Assembly (NCBI GenBank): GCA_003255065.1
Contig: QAOA01004763.1
Span: 113,648 to 177,647, forward strand
Reading direction: 5' to 3'
DNA from: Cercis canadensis
Taxonomy: Eukaryota; Streptophyta; Magnoliopsida; Fabales; Fabaceae
Length of the DNA: 64,000 bases
Each line of letters begins with the position of its first letter. Positions within the stretch are counted from its first letter, which is position 1. The notes beneath the pieces were generated by a model that worked only from the letters and a program-made list of their open reading frames with translations, was not told where the DNA came from and did no database searches. Positions 34,099 through 46,900 of this stretch are shown piece after piece. A program made the translations under genes and the position numbers.

Positions 34099-37000
34099 TT
34101 AGACCATGAAAAGATATTTCAGATCATCCACGGTAAGCCGAGTTGCAGTACCCCCAGCTTGGTCTTCACCAAATGCAGATGCAACCATTTTTCTCTTTTC
34201 TTCCTGCCAAACAAGGTCCACAGGGACAACATCAGAAATTATCTTTGCTCTACACGTATGTGAGGCACATGCTAGCTCCTCATTGCTCTACACATACGCA
34301 CAGATATTTGTAATGGCAAGTACATAGTACATATATAATGACCGCTTCAATAACAAGAAAATATTTCTTTCATATATTATTTTGTTCAATTAATGTCAAA
34401 AAAAAACAAGACTAACAAAAGGGGAAAGAAAAAGCAAATGAGAAAACAATCCTAAACTTAAAATCACTTCTACTTGCCCCACAGGCTGCTAGGTCTACTC
34501 TGGTGACCCCATTCCCACTCCCCCTGGAAAATCCAAAATTTCCCTTAACAAAAGCATTTTGGCACATCATATAAAACTCCTCTAACTAACAAGTAGAAAG
34601 TCATACCTGGAGAGCCAGTATTCTATCTTCGACAGTGTCTTTTATAGTGATCCGCGTCACAGTAACTGGACGGGTCTGTCCAATTCTATGAGCTCGATCA
34701 ATAGCTTGATCTTCAGTTGTTGGATTCCACCAAAGATCCAAAAGAATAACATGACATGCAGCAACCAAGTTCAAACCAAGGTTTCCTGCTTTTAGAGACA
34801 TCAGCATAACAGTGACCTAAAACAAAATTCAGTAAATCAGATACCACAGACAACCTTGGTTGATGAACTACAAACAGAGAGAAGAATAGGCAAAGACAAG
34901 AAGTGGTTAATAAAAATTACAACTTCAACGTGCACCAAGCAAGATCATACAGCTATTCATATTAAACAGCTTTCATAGAATAGCATGGCATTTCACGCAT
35001 AGGCTTCTCATATTAACCAGCTTGAAGATTTGTATCAATAAGTTACAGATTTAACAATATTAGGGAGGGCCAAACCTCAGGATCAGCATTGAAATCTTTA
35101 ACACCTTTGTCCCTAGCAGACAGAGTCATTGTACCATCAAGTCTCCTGTACTGTATACAAGACTGGTTCAGTGACATCTCAACTAAGTCCAACATGCTAG
35201 TCCACTGGGAGAAAATAATAGCCTTTAGCGGTCCTTCAGTTGTTGACTCCGAATATTTTCTTGTGTGTTTTATAACTGTAACATCTGAATCAATATATGA
35301 ATCATCAGGAGACAATGAATTTCTACATCCAGAGGAACTCGGTAGTCCAGAACCTGGACTCTTCATTATACAATTTGACTGCAGAATCTCAAGGACAGCT
35401 TTGATTTTTGATGAACTGTACTCACTCTGCTGTACTACTGAATAGTCAACAAGTTGAGAATTTGCTGAACTACTACCACCAAGGTCATCAGAGATGCAAC
35501 TTCTTAAAGTAGCTTTGGAGAAAACAACATCATCACCAATTTGTTCTTTACAATCAATTGCAGGGCATGTATTATCATCACCTGTCAAATATTCTGATAC
35601 ACATTGATAACAGAAGACATGACCACACATAGTAACAACAGCGTCTTCAGGTGGATCCTGTAGAAACATCAATACTAGAAGAATTAGCTGACTCTCTTAC
35701 TGACAAAATATTGATACTGTTTGTTACTTTAATCATAACGAACTAGCCAAAAAATAAAAACCTAAACCTTAATCAAAGTGATCAAGTAATAAAGACAACA
35801 TGCAAATCCAGTAATCAGCCAATAGAACAATAAAGCATGTAATGTTAAAATGGAAGTAATCAAATAGGACTAGACCATTGTATATATGAATCTTTTTCTA
35901 AGCTTATATGAATGGATCTAACAGAACATAAAAATGTGTGTTGTACCCCTGCAGACACACAATTCACCTAAAAATGGCTAAATTAACACATCCAAGACAA
36001 ATATAGTGCATATTGATAGAGAAAAAACAAAGTATGTAAGAGGAGGATCAGGAATCCTGTACAGACAAAATGAAAACTACAGAAAAATAAAGAAAACATC
36101 ATCTCAAGAGGGACTTCCAATGCATGTGCGTGTCTGATACAGTGACTCTCTTAAAAATTACCATAAGCCAAAGCCCAGCAAAAAGTAAGGAAAACCATTA
36201 TGTTGCAAAAAGGATTCATCAGCAAGAATATCTGACTGAAGGCTCTAGCATTATGTTCTAGTCAAATGCAACACAAACCAGCAAAAGAGCACACTTCCAT
36301 ACATTCTTTCCCTGCTTACTTCTCCCAAAACCACAAAAGTGGGTTGAAAATAAATAGTCAAGAGAAGGTCGACATATCCACTGTTCACCAAAATGTAGGA
36401 CATATAGAACTTAATAATTGATGAACAAAGAAGTAGATAGACAAAACAAAAGAAACCGAGCAACCAAAGAGATAATATGAATACTCAATTGCTCAAAAAG
36501 AACTAAAATCTAAATTGTAAAGTAAATAATACCACCTAAAAATACTAATCCTGCTAGGATATTAAAAAACATATATAGAGATTATCTTAATTTCCAAGTA
36601 ATAATCACCTAAATTGGAATACTAATATACACAAGCACACACAGCACTATCCTTCCACCTATAAATATGGAATACTGATATTAGAAAATTTAAATTTAAA
36701 TAAATATATAATCTAGTTTAAAATCCCTTACCCAAAATTATAAATAACATCAATATTAATCTTGTCCATTCTCCATGACTAATTTTTACGCTTTTAAGCC
36801 AACCCTTCATGATCATGAAGAACTCCTGTAAAGATGTAAGTACATTTCTTTTCCTTTGATCAAAGAAGAATATTAATAAGGATGTACCAAAAAGCCATCC
36901 TTACTTCTCCTAAAACCACAAAAACTGGGTAAAAAGAACTACTCGAGCATATCCATTGTTCACCAAAAACGCAGGATATATAAAACTGACATGAAGAATA

Positions 37001-40000
37001 AAGAAGTAATTATATTTCTGTTATATATGAGCCGTTTAATAAACTCCAAATCTCCAATAAATAGTTGTATATGTCCACAAAATCATTCCTTTCCACGCTT
37101 CCATGACAGAACATAGCCTTGTCTCGAGTTGAATGCCACAAGAAAATAGAGGCAAGAAATGGTACTTCAGGAACATATTTTAGATCAATATAGACCTGCA
37201 GAACCCTTGATAACAAGGGATATATTTTCCACCTAAAACCATACCTAATCCATATTTTCCACCTAAAACTTAAATATACCATAGCAATAGTGAAAACTCT
37301 ATGATATAATCACAAGAAACTATACCATCAAGTTTTATAGTTCAAATTTACAGAAAAAGGAAACTAATATTTGAAAACTTCATATATGAACTAAACTCAC
37401 ATTGCAAACTTGACATATTGCAAAGGTAGTTTCCAAACAATTGAAAAGATTAATCAGCATATCCCTCGGAAGCCTATGCGCCATTTCTACAGAATTTTTC
37501 CCAACTGAGTCAGAATCATAATCTTTAACAAGAAGCGGGTGGTCACAAGCCTGACGGAGACGTAAAAGCATTAGAAGAATATTCGCGTAGTTCTGATTCA
37601 CTGTGCCAGCCGCAGCATATGCCTGCACAGTATAAGCTCGTTATTTCAAGGTTATTATGTTTAAGCGCAGAATTTTTCTAGAAGTTGCATGATAAGAAAA
37701 AACGCTGGATATTATAAATTAAGTAATGCTATTTAACTGAAGAAAAATCTGCCAGAATCTTCCCAAAATTCAAGGTAGTTGTGGGATGAAACAAAGTGGA
37801 AGGGACCACATATTTATCCAAGGGTGGTTATAAGTCCACATCATTCTGGCTACCAAGCATATTCCTTATAAATTAGATATAGAAAATTGGGGGAATGGCA
37901 ATAAAACTAACAAGAAGCCGAGCACCACTACCCCTCAAGTATATTTCTTTATATGATTAGTATGCATAAAGGAGGGAAAAGAAAAAATATTTCTTACTAC
38001 AGAAATATTGCCTCAGATTAGCTCCATATTCATCAATTTGAAATATGAATAGGTAAACTCAACTCATCTAGCAAGATGCAATTGATACGAATAATGATCA
38101 CATGAAACTAGGTCAGAATTAGGGTTCACCTAAAAAGGCTGCATAAGTTTTGTCTGTTTTAGATGATTAGTATGCATAAAGGAGGGAAAAGAAAAAATAT
38201 TTCTTACTACAGAAATATTGCCTCAGATTAGCTCCATATTCATCAATTTGAAATATGAATAGGTAAACTCAACTCATCTAGGAAGATGCAATTGATACGA
38301 ATAATGATCATATGAAACTAGGTCAGAATTAGGGTTCACCTAAAAAGGCTGCATAAGTTTTGTCTGTTTTAGAAACAACAGTAGTTAATTGATGAATATA
38401 TAGCCTATGGACTGCAGATGAATTATTTTTTTGGATAGCAACAAGATGAAAACATGATACTGGTAGATATGGCGGGGAGGAAAAGAGACATAAATTAAGA
38501 TAATACAAAGGAAGCATAGGTTTTGATACAAGAAAATTTGAGATAATACGAAAATCAAGAGATAAGTGTTTAGTGCATGTTAGGTCTTGCTTTTTGCAAT
38601 CCCAAAATGGTTTGGGAAAAAGCAACACACTCACTGTTTTGCCCAAACCATGGTTTTGGGGATGCAAAAAGAAAATCTGAACAAGCTATTAGTAATTAGA
38701 GTATTTAACTCTTAACAATATCAAAATCTAAACCGCATTGCTTCGTACTTATCAGTAGTTTTGTCTTCTGCAACTATCTTGAAGACAAATTAACATTAAC
38801 AAGAATTCAATGCAACAAATTTAGTTCTACAAAGCACATTGTTGAACATATTCTGCTGGATGCCAAGTTTAGAATGTCTACCGGTTCTACCCACATGGAA
38901 GATGATCACTTCAACTCACTATGAAAAACCGAAAAATTGCCATATATACTGGTTGCTATTCAAGAAAAGCAAAAGATGATTCAATCAAAACTGTCCAAGT
39001 TAAGATAAACAAATTAGAAGAAAATGAACCTTAAATTGAGAACGTGAATCTGCTTCCAACTTTTTGTAGAAGGCCCTCTCCTCAAATGAGAAATCCACTT
39101 TATTCAGCCGGATTGTTTTAGGGGGTAACTCAATTATTGGCTCCCCATCGATAAAGGTTCCTAGACACACAAGGAATTATATTTATAAAACAAATAAAGA
39201 GATCAATACTCACTACCAAATAATATTTGTGACTCCAAGTTCATGAAAAAATTAAGCTCACGCCAACATATTAAGACCTTGATGACTGAACACTCCCTCA
39301 GGTAACAATATATGTATGGTGAAACATTTGGAAAATAACATATGTCCAATTAATCAAATTCTACATGACGATCATGACAATGAAGGATGAGTTCGTTGAA
39401 TTAGACAATAATTTCATCACAATACAGAAAATTCATTTAAGATGCAGAGAAAACATTAGCAACAACAGAAAAATTTATTTGATTATTTGATACCACGACA
39501 CTAATGATGCAGTAGAAAAAAGAAAGCAGCTAATAGGCCAGAATTAGGGCTAGGAATAGGAGAGATTGAGATTGGAACAAAGAAAGGGGGTTCTAGGGTT
39601 TAGAAACCACTCAGATCTGAAAAGATCATATTCATTCATAAGAAAAATGAAGCTATTTTCGTTTTACACATGAGAGGCCCTTTATAAGCTTGATACAACT
39701 TGATCAGCAAGTCAATCTTTCTAGAATAGACCTGGCCCTTATAATCTACTAGGACTCTAATTCTGCCATAAATGCCCTAAAACTTCCTAAAATAACCAAA
39801 TCAAATCCCTAAGAATATTCCCTGCGAAAATTACTGAAATAATATGAAAACTACTAAGCTAACCCTAAAACCTACAATTACAATCAGGCCCAAAATAATA
39901 ATTTAACCAAAAGGCTAATCTAAACTTAGGCTTTCTTAAGGACAGCCCATCCTGCATCAACTAAGCACACACTGTAATCATTAATAAATTCACTAATTAT

Positions 40001-43000
40001 GTCTTCTCTTTCCCTCCCTCCCTCCCTCCCTCCCTCCCTCCTCTCTTGCGCAAGCACATGCACACACACACACATCACACATATAATTATATAATCAAGT
40101 ATTTATTCTCCGACCAATAACAGTTACTAAACATCTTCTATTTGAACTGAGAACCTTCGTTTTGCATTCCAGTGGATATTGAAGGGGTAAAAAATAAAGG
40201 AACTGCAAACTGACACCAAATATGCCCTCATAGACTTCAGTACACCTAGGTAAATACTGCTACTTTTGAAAACCTTCCAAGTTTATGCATGAGTATGACT
40301 CAGCAATGTCTTCTGACCCTTTAAGACTCAGTTATTTTACTTTTATTCTAGATCGATCATTTTGTACAGGAATGAATTTCGGTGATACTTAAGAGGCAGC
40401 ACCAAAGATTGCAAAACAAATGAGAAAACAAATTGATGGAAGAGAGATATTCTAAATGTGGAACTTTAATAAAGTAAAGAACTAAAAAGAAAATTAGAGG
40501 TAGATCAGCAAGGTTATTGCATAGACGTCCATGACCTACAATATGCTAGATCAAGGGGTATCTAAACAACCAGGAAATCAGCAACTAGAGGGGAAAAAAA
40601 AAAAATATCACCTTTGGTCCGACGTAGCATTATAGCCCTCAAAACTGCTTGAAGCTTCTTGTAACCCTGGATAGAATTTCTGGATATTGGAACTTTTATT
40701 GTATTGTAGAAGGATTTATATACTGCATAGGGATCATACTTCAGGAACCTGAAGTAGCTGTACAGATCATCAATAGCATTTTGAATAGGTGTTCCTGATA
40801 AGCACCACCTTCTTTTGGCCCGAAGGCTGCAGCAAGCTCTAGCCACCTGAGTTCTATGATTCTTTATTGTTTGAGCTTCGTCTAGAATAACCCTAAACCA
40901 ACCTACTTTTGCAAGAGGGCCAGAAGCACATTCGATAGAAGAACTGTCAATTCCCCGTTTACCCTTTTTACTCTCCTTATTTGCATTATACGTCTTTTTC
41001 CTCTTTTTACTAAGAGAAAACTCAGAGGATAACCCAAATTTTTCCCCATTTCTTTCATCAATTTCATCGTCTTCAACTAAAGGTTGCTTTGGAACTTCAT
41101 TAGTCACAATCGAGTATGTAGTAAGAACCACATCATATTTAGCAAGTTCAACAGGATTCTTTGTCCTACTGCCTCCATGATAAATCAACACAGAAAGCTT
41201 AGCTTCATCTTCAACTTTGTCATCAAGCTCCCGGGCCCACTGACGAAGAACACTGGCAGGGCAGACAACCAATGTACCAGCAGCTGGCCTTTTCCTACTT
41301 AGCACCCGTGACGAACTACTCGGTTCTGGAATAGTCTTTTTAACATCAGACTCTTCGTCCTTTTTGAATTTTTCCACATCAACACTGACATTATCATCAT
41401 CATCATCCAAATTTAATGCTTCAGCTTTGTGACTGCAACTATCATCTGTTTTTGATTTTGACTGCAATGACCTCTGCATTTGTATGAGGGCAATCATTGA
41501 AATTGTCTTCCCAAGGCCCTGTTTGAACAAAAGTTTAATGTTCAGGTTAAAAAATTCAGACACAAATATCATGAGCCACTGATGAAGCCAAATTATAAGT
41601 CAAATAGATTTATAAAAGATTACCTGATCATCAGCCAAAATCCCACCCAGACAATGCAAACTTCTGGTTTCCTTCTGAAGCATCCATGCTAATGCAATTT
41701 TCTGCAATATATAATAATTAAAGCTTAAAACTACGTAAATGGCCCAAACAAAGTAAGCAATCATAATAGACAAACCATAACACCTGATGTCTCAGAAGAG
41801 AGACAGACAACAGACCATCAGGTAAAGTAGCTTCAACTTTTGGTTGATTCAGATCCTGCAACAACCAAAATCATAATATAACTCGTTATTAAAAATAATG
41901 TCTCTTAAATGACTCTCAGATGTTAGAAAATATATGTAATCAACCACCAGAGAGCTTTGCATATATAATTCTTGAAGCATATTGGATATTACAAAATATG
42001 TGTAAACAACCACAAATTATGTTCACATAAAAAGTCTCAAATTTTTATTTTCCTTTTTTTCTTTTTAAATAAACAAATGAATAAATGAGCCATGAATACC
42101 AAAAGCATCATATTTACACATTTTTCTGATGCTTTATTCATTACCACCATGTAACAACAAAACAGGTCCTCAAAAAACTCAACCGAAAGCAATGACCAGA
42201 AGATTTGAGAAAATAGGTAACTTAAGATAATAACAGTTATAAACATGTCCCACAGCATAAATAATGAAGAAGGGTTATAGAAGAATTTAAGGACCCTCAA
42301 TTCAAAATCTAAAATTTTAACAACCTGATATCCTACAGCAACATCAACACTTTTTAAGTTATAAGTATGAATCAGACTCTGAACATACGAAAGGAAAAAA
42401 GGAGAGGAAGAGGATCAGCCTCACCCCTCCTGCTATATTTTGGTTATTCCTGTTCTGCATCTTAAACCCAACCTCTCAACAACCATCATCAAATGCTTAA
42501 GGAGTCAAATTTAATTATGTATGACATGTAAGACCCTAATGGGGCTCCACCCTTAAAAAAGAACATTACACATTTGCAGAAGCAATAAATTGTCTCAATG
42601 AAATAATGTTACTCACACTTAAAAAGAATAATCATTCAACTTAAGAGTATCAAGAAATTAAATTAACAATAACACAGAAGCTATACCTCTAAAGCTGCCT
42701 GATAAATTAGTCTCTCATCATTTTCAGAAACCCTCTCTTCACCTGCCCCAGCACGGAATGTAGATTCGCTTGAACTGGCTAGCAGTGTAGTAGATATGGC
42801 CTTTCCATGCATCAAAGACGGAGGAAGGATCCTACTCCCACCATTTTGAAGCATGAAACGTTCTTCATCTCTAACCCTGCTATAATGTTCACGCATGTAG
42901 CCCTTGTCATTTGTCATACTAGGTCCTCCTACAAAATAAGGATTTCCATAAGTATCCTGAATCCGACTGCTACTTGGGTTACTTTTCAAGTTGCTTAATC

Positions 43001-43537
43001 TGGTATCTGGTGCATATGACTGTAGAGAAGATGAATGTGGCCTTGGAGCAGATGGCTGAAGAGATGACGGAAGAGTCCTCTTTAAAGCCTGTTGAGATGA
43101 CATTTTCTCATAATCTGCAGCTGAAGTATTAGCAATTCGGGAATTAACTGTCTTATTCCCATTCTCCCTAAAATACAAAGATTCATCTGCATGTGCAACT
43201 CTATGATTCAGCATATAATTGCTAGACCCAGGTTGAGTATGGGGCTTGACTTGTGAAAGATTATTAACACTAGAAGAGCTCGCATTTGAAGTATTTGCCC
43301 TTTTAGAAGACCTACCCGGCTTAGACCCTTCACCATAACCTGCAAATAAGATTACAAGTACCATGATAAATGGTTCAAAGAGAAATTTTGTTATAGGGAA
43401 GCTTCCACTAGAGAGATCCACCCACCAGCATTGCTTCCAGTACCAGCCCATTCTGGAAAACTCCTATAATTTGAACCTTCTATCTCTTCAAGATCATCAT
43501 CAGATGAACTAATATCTATATACTCCAGCTGAGCCAT
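34099..43537 (-). CDS. SNF2-family helicase with embedded RING finger, FRG1/CHR27-like
   Basis: A Rad5/16-type SNF2 ATPase of 1023 residues. Coding exons, 5' to 3' on the minus strand: 43537-43426, 43339-42687, 41855-41784, 41701-41624, 41518-40612, 39160-39030, 37622-37401, 35657-35076, 34816-34607, 34203-34099; all GT-AG, 3072 nt in frame. Motifs: I ADDQGLGKT (302-310, across an intron), Ia [13 protein letters not shown], a basic NLS-like stretch (about 476-494), II DEAQ (518-521), III SGTPIQN (546-552). A C3HC4 RING between the helicase lobes uses C721, C724, C736, H738, C741, C744, C756 and C761. Motif IV is IIFSQW, V is AGNLGLNL and VI is [16 protein letters not shown]. This order matches Arabidopsis FRG1 (At3g20010) and FRG2, SNF2-RING proteins tied to RNA-directed DNA methylation; a nuclear chromatin role is inferred, and the RING suggests ubiquitin ligase activity. 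The start is the first ATG after the acceptor at 43575; an upstream in-frame TTG was not used. The N-terminal 255 residues are Ser-rich and disordered. Confidence 0.95.
37953..38372. repeat. Direct tandem duplication, 2 x 210 bp, in SNF2 intron
   Basis: Units 37953-38162 and 38163-38372 abut directly, both beginning ATGATTAGTATGCATAAAGG. I see only two differences (AGCAAGATG versus AGGAAGATG, and GATCACATG versus GATCATATG). It lies in the intron between exons 6 and 7 and does not disturb splice sites. Confidence 0.95.
39505..39959 (-). mobile_element. Solo LTR with 5-bp target duplication
   Basis: A 455-bp unit bounded by TGATGCAG and CTGCATCA (TG...CA ends with an 8-bp inverted repeat) and flanked by ACTAA on both sides (39500-39504, 39960-39964). 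Read on the minus strand it starts TGATGCAGGATGGGCTG and holds a possible TATAAAGGGCC promoter block (around 39,675) followed by a pyrimidine-rich end. No second LTR or internal domain is present. The target duplication implies insertion followed by LTR-LTR recombination. Orientation is tentative, from the TATA-like block. It lies in the intron 39161-40611 of the SNF2 gene. Confidence 0.8.
40011..40041. repeat. (CCCT)n microsatellite
   Basis: About eight CCCT units, with a short CA run just downstream (about 40,060-40,073). Confidence 0.93.
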
Positions 43538-43573
43538 GAAATCTGAATAACAACTTTTTCTTTCCTCAGCCAA

Positions 43574-46500
43574 CCTAGAAAGAGAATCATTAAATGCTGA
43601 ACCAACCTACAGTCAAAAAGCATGAACAACATCTCATGACATGACAACAAAGAAAAGGAGGCAAGAGAATCTCCAAACAAAAATGTCTTTACCCACCACG
43701 TCTCTATAAGGTTTTGATATCAAACCAGAAACCCAACCACCTAAATGAGAACAAAGTTTCCAAGCTGAGTTGATGAAATCATGAATATGATCCACATTGT
43801 CAGGCATCTACTTGAAGTTTGAACCACATTCCATCTTCCTCGTTGAACAACCTATTCATCAGCAAGGTAAGAGAAAAACTTCTATGAAAAGGAAAGTAGG
43901 TCTCATAAAATTGAAGGAAACAAAGATGAACACATGATTTCTTTTCTAATACATCATTTTACTTACTTGAAGGCTCAATTTTTCTCAACAAAAAAGGGTA
44001 AATTCCAAAATATAAAAAATAGCTTCAAAATGAAGCACATTAAACCATAATTGCAATTATCTTGTTTAAGCAGCTACTCCCAAATCAACGAAGTCCCAAA
44101 GTAATCAAGACAAGAATTTCTCCTTATAAACCTTTTGTTTCGGCTATAAAACAATCATCTTATCAACAAAAGACAACAAATACTGCAAAACTAAAAATAG
44201 GTGATCATCACTTAAACAGAAGGACAAAACATCAAAAACAGAACAGCCCTCCAATTTCATTGAAAATTAGTCAAAGAAATTCCCATCAAGACACCACCAC
44301 ATGCAGTACACTACACACTTCAAAGGCAGCAAATGTAAGGCATTGATGAGGATATGGGATTATGACACAAGGTGCACGTATAGACATTGTAATTTGAGAA
44401 AATAACCAGGGTATGATAAGGCAGGGGTACACCCAACCCCCAATACACAAACACAAATAAAGCTTACACATTTCTCATTCATAAAAGAACTTTTATAGAC
44501 AAAAGAATGAGAGGGAAGAGGAAAACAAAACAGGAGAATAAGGAATACTCCTAGAAAAAAGAAAAATACATCAGCTCAGAAGTGCTCTCCAATCTCTCTT
44601 CATCAGAAAAAGAGATTTCCTTAAAAAAGCCATGAGCAGAAACCACAAAGAAGCCAGATAAGCTATTCTATACAAGAGAAGATCCACAGGCAAGGACCTC
44701 TGGATAAAAAGTTTAACATTAAGATCTTTCCTAGCATAAGCTCCAATCAAATAGTGAATACACGAAATCACTACAGAAAACGCACAAAGACAATAAGATC
44801 TTTCCTCTTTGCCTCTCCCAAAACTCATGAAAGATCAACAATCATTGCTCCAAGCTTCTTGGGCAAACTGAACTTACCAAAAACACTAAGAAGTTTATTC
44901 CTTTTACTACCAATTGCCACATAATGCAAAAACAGATCATTACATGTCTCTAAGTTCTATAACATATGACACACATGTCAGGTGATAAAGCTGTATGGAG
45001 CTTTGAGACCTAGAGTAGATCATTACTGGTAATGTGATTGAGTACTGCAGTCCAAATGAAATTCTTAGGATATGCCCTTCCTTCCACAAGGAATCAGCAG
45101 GATAATACCAACTCAGTAGTTTCTCTATCATAAAGATTTCTGAGAAAGAGACATTGGACCCCTCCAAGGCATAAAACTTGTTAACATAAGCAGAGCATGA
45201 TGCAAGGAAAAGATATGACAATAGCAAGGAAAAGCTTCTATAAAAAGAGTAACATCAACCACTAAATCCTCCAAAAGCCTTGTAGATCACCCACCTTCAA
45301 AACAATCAAGGGAACAAAAGAAGAATATCCAAGAGATATGAACCTCTTGGGACTAAACATTAACTGCAGGCTGCATTTCAACCTGTTATGTTGAAGACCA
45401 TACTTAGTATTGGTAATTACCTTATGCCTCAAAGAGTGACACTACCACCTAAAGAGAATAATGTACTCTTCCACAGGAAACTAACCTAGGATTACCACCC
45501 AAGGGAACACAGCCAAATCAGTCAAAGGCCAATTCAAGATCACACAGCAAGCCAAACTAGCCAAACAGGCTAAAGGTTGATTTTCACATTAACATCAGGG
45601 AAACCACTATTGCTAAAATAAACTCTCAACCCCAAAATCATCTCAAAATATGAAATAACAATATTAAGTAAGTATCCTGCATCCACTTTTTACCCAAAAT
45701 ATTAAATGCAACCTGAAATCTTGTTTCATCATCTAACATCAAACACTACCCAACTAAAAAGCCTATCAAGAAAACCCCCATACCTACTTCCATATCTTCC
45801 GAATTTACTACTAAGGCCGCATCTAAGATGAGATGACATAGTCTGAGAAACTAACACTTTATTGCCCAGGACACCAATTAACCTCGTGAAACTTGAGGAA
45901 ACTTAGTGAGAATCTTATAGACAATGGAAACAATAACAATAGGCCAAAAGTCCTTAACTTTAATTGATCAGACCTTCTTAGGATCTAAATTAATGAAATG
46001 ATATTTACGCTACTTCTCACACTACAGTTATGATAAAATTCGAAATATACCCTCAGAAGATCTTCCTTAAGATTCTCCCAACAATATTGGGGAAGCCTCG
46101 TCCTCATCTGTATCCCAAACTGCTCAAGGCATCTCATTCAGTCGTCCTTCTCAAAAGGCCTTTCTCTATCATTAATTTGAATAGAAGCACGCAGTTAATT
46201 ATTCTAGAATCAAGATAAAAGCACAGAAATTTTTATATTTCCACTAATGAAGGCCATTCATATTCCAAAGAATAATGGAAGCCGTAAAAAACAAAATAAA
46301 ATAAACAACTAAATTAGATCACAGTATGACTGAAATTAACAATTAACAATGCAATTACAACCACGTTCATTCAAGAATGCATATCCCAGAAAATGGGGGG
46401 AAACCCAAATTTGAAAAGTTAAAAATCCCAATTTGAGCCTATTTGAAACCAGCAAAAAAGGGAAAATAAAAAACCCCCGTTCATCCAAGCTCATTCCAGA

Positions 46501-46900
46501 AAAGAGAGAAAAACCCCAAATTTAAAACATTAAAAAAATACCAAAATTCAATCTTAAATGGAACCAGCAACAGAAAAGATATTCAAAAGAAACCAAAAAA
46601 AGAACGCTGAATTGCTACCTAATGATTGATGATTACCTCTTAGTTCCTCAAATGTGGTAAAGGGCTTTGGCTCTCGGAGAGAAATTTGAAGGATGCAGCA
46701 GCAGAGCAGTGAATGAGACTAGGGTTCCTTCAACTTTTACACCAAAACATAGTAACCGGAGAGTTAACGAGGGCAAAAGACTTAGGCTTGGTGGAGTTCA
46801 AAGTTGGAACTGAAAGAAAGAAAAAAAGGATGAAAGTACGCGATTGGAGAAACTGAAAGAAGGACTGACCTTCGGTGAGAACGAGGAACCAGTCCCAACT
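43574..46900 (-). other. 5'UTR exon and long leader intron of the SNF2 gene
   Basis: Upstream of the coding start the minus strand has an acceptor at 43575, and a good donor (AAGAG/GTAATC) after 46637. A non-coding first exon of roughly 46,637-46,900 is therefore likely, with a leader intron of about 3.1 kb. The transcription start is not fixed. The intron holds the LINE described separately. No conserved upstream ORF is recognised. Confidence 0.55.
44571..46060 (-). mobile_element. Decayed LINE (L1-like) ORF2 in SNF2 leader intron
   Basis: On the minus strand, broken frames follow the order of a plant L1 ORF2. Reverse transcriptase start: DPKKV, then KVKDFWPIVIVSIVYKIL, then ILDAALVVNSE (about 45,985-45,800). 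zf-RVT region: NFIWTAVLNHIT, ALSPDMCVIC, SSVCPRSLEQ (about 45,065-44,845). C-terminal tail: RIAYLASLW and MKRDWRALLS (about 44,680-44,575). Numerous stops and shifts show it is dead. Much of the reverse transcriptase is missing, so it is deleted internally as well. Confidence 0.75.

Noticed and set aside
38329-38667. A 112-codon minus frame containing GLGKT
   Set aside because: The real motif I of the SNF2 gene is in the exon at 41518; this frame overlaps the 210-bp repeat and hairpin in an intron.
43535-43573. An upstream extension of the SNF2 protein by 12 residues
   Set aside because: It would start at TTG; the first in-frame ATG after the acceptor is at 43537.
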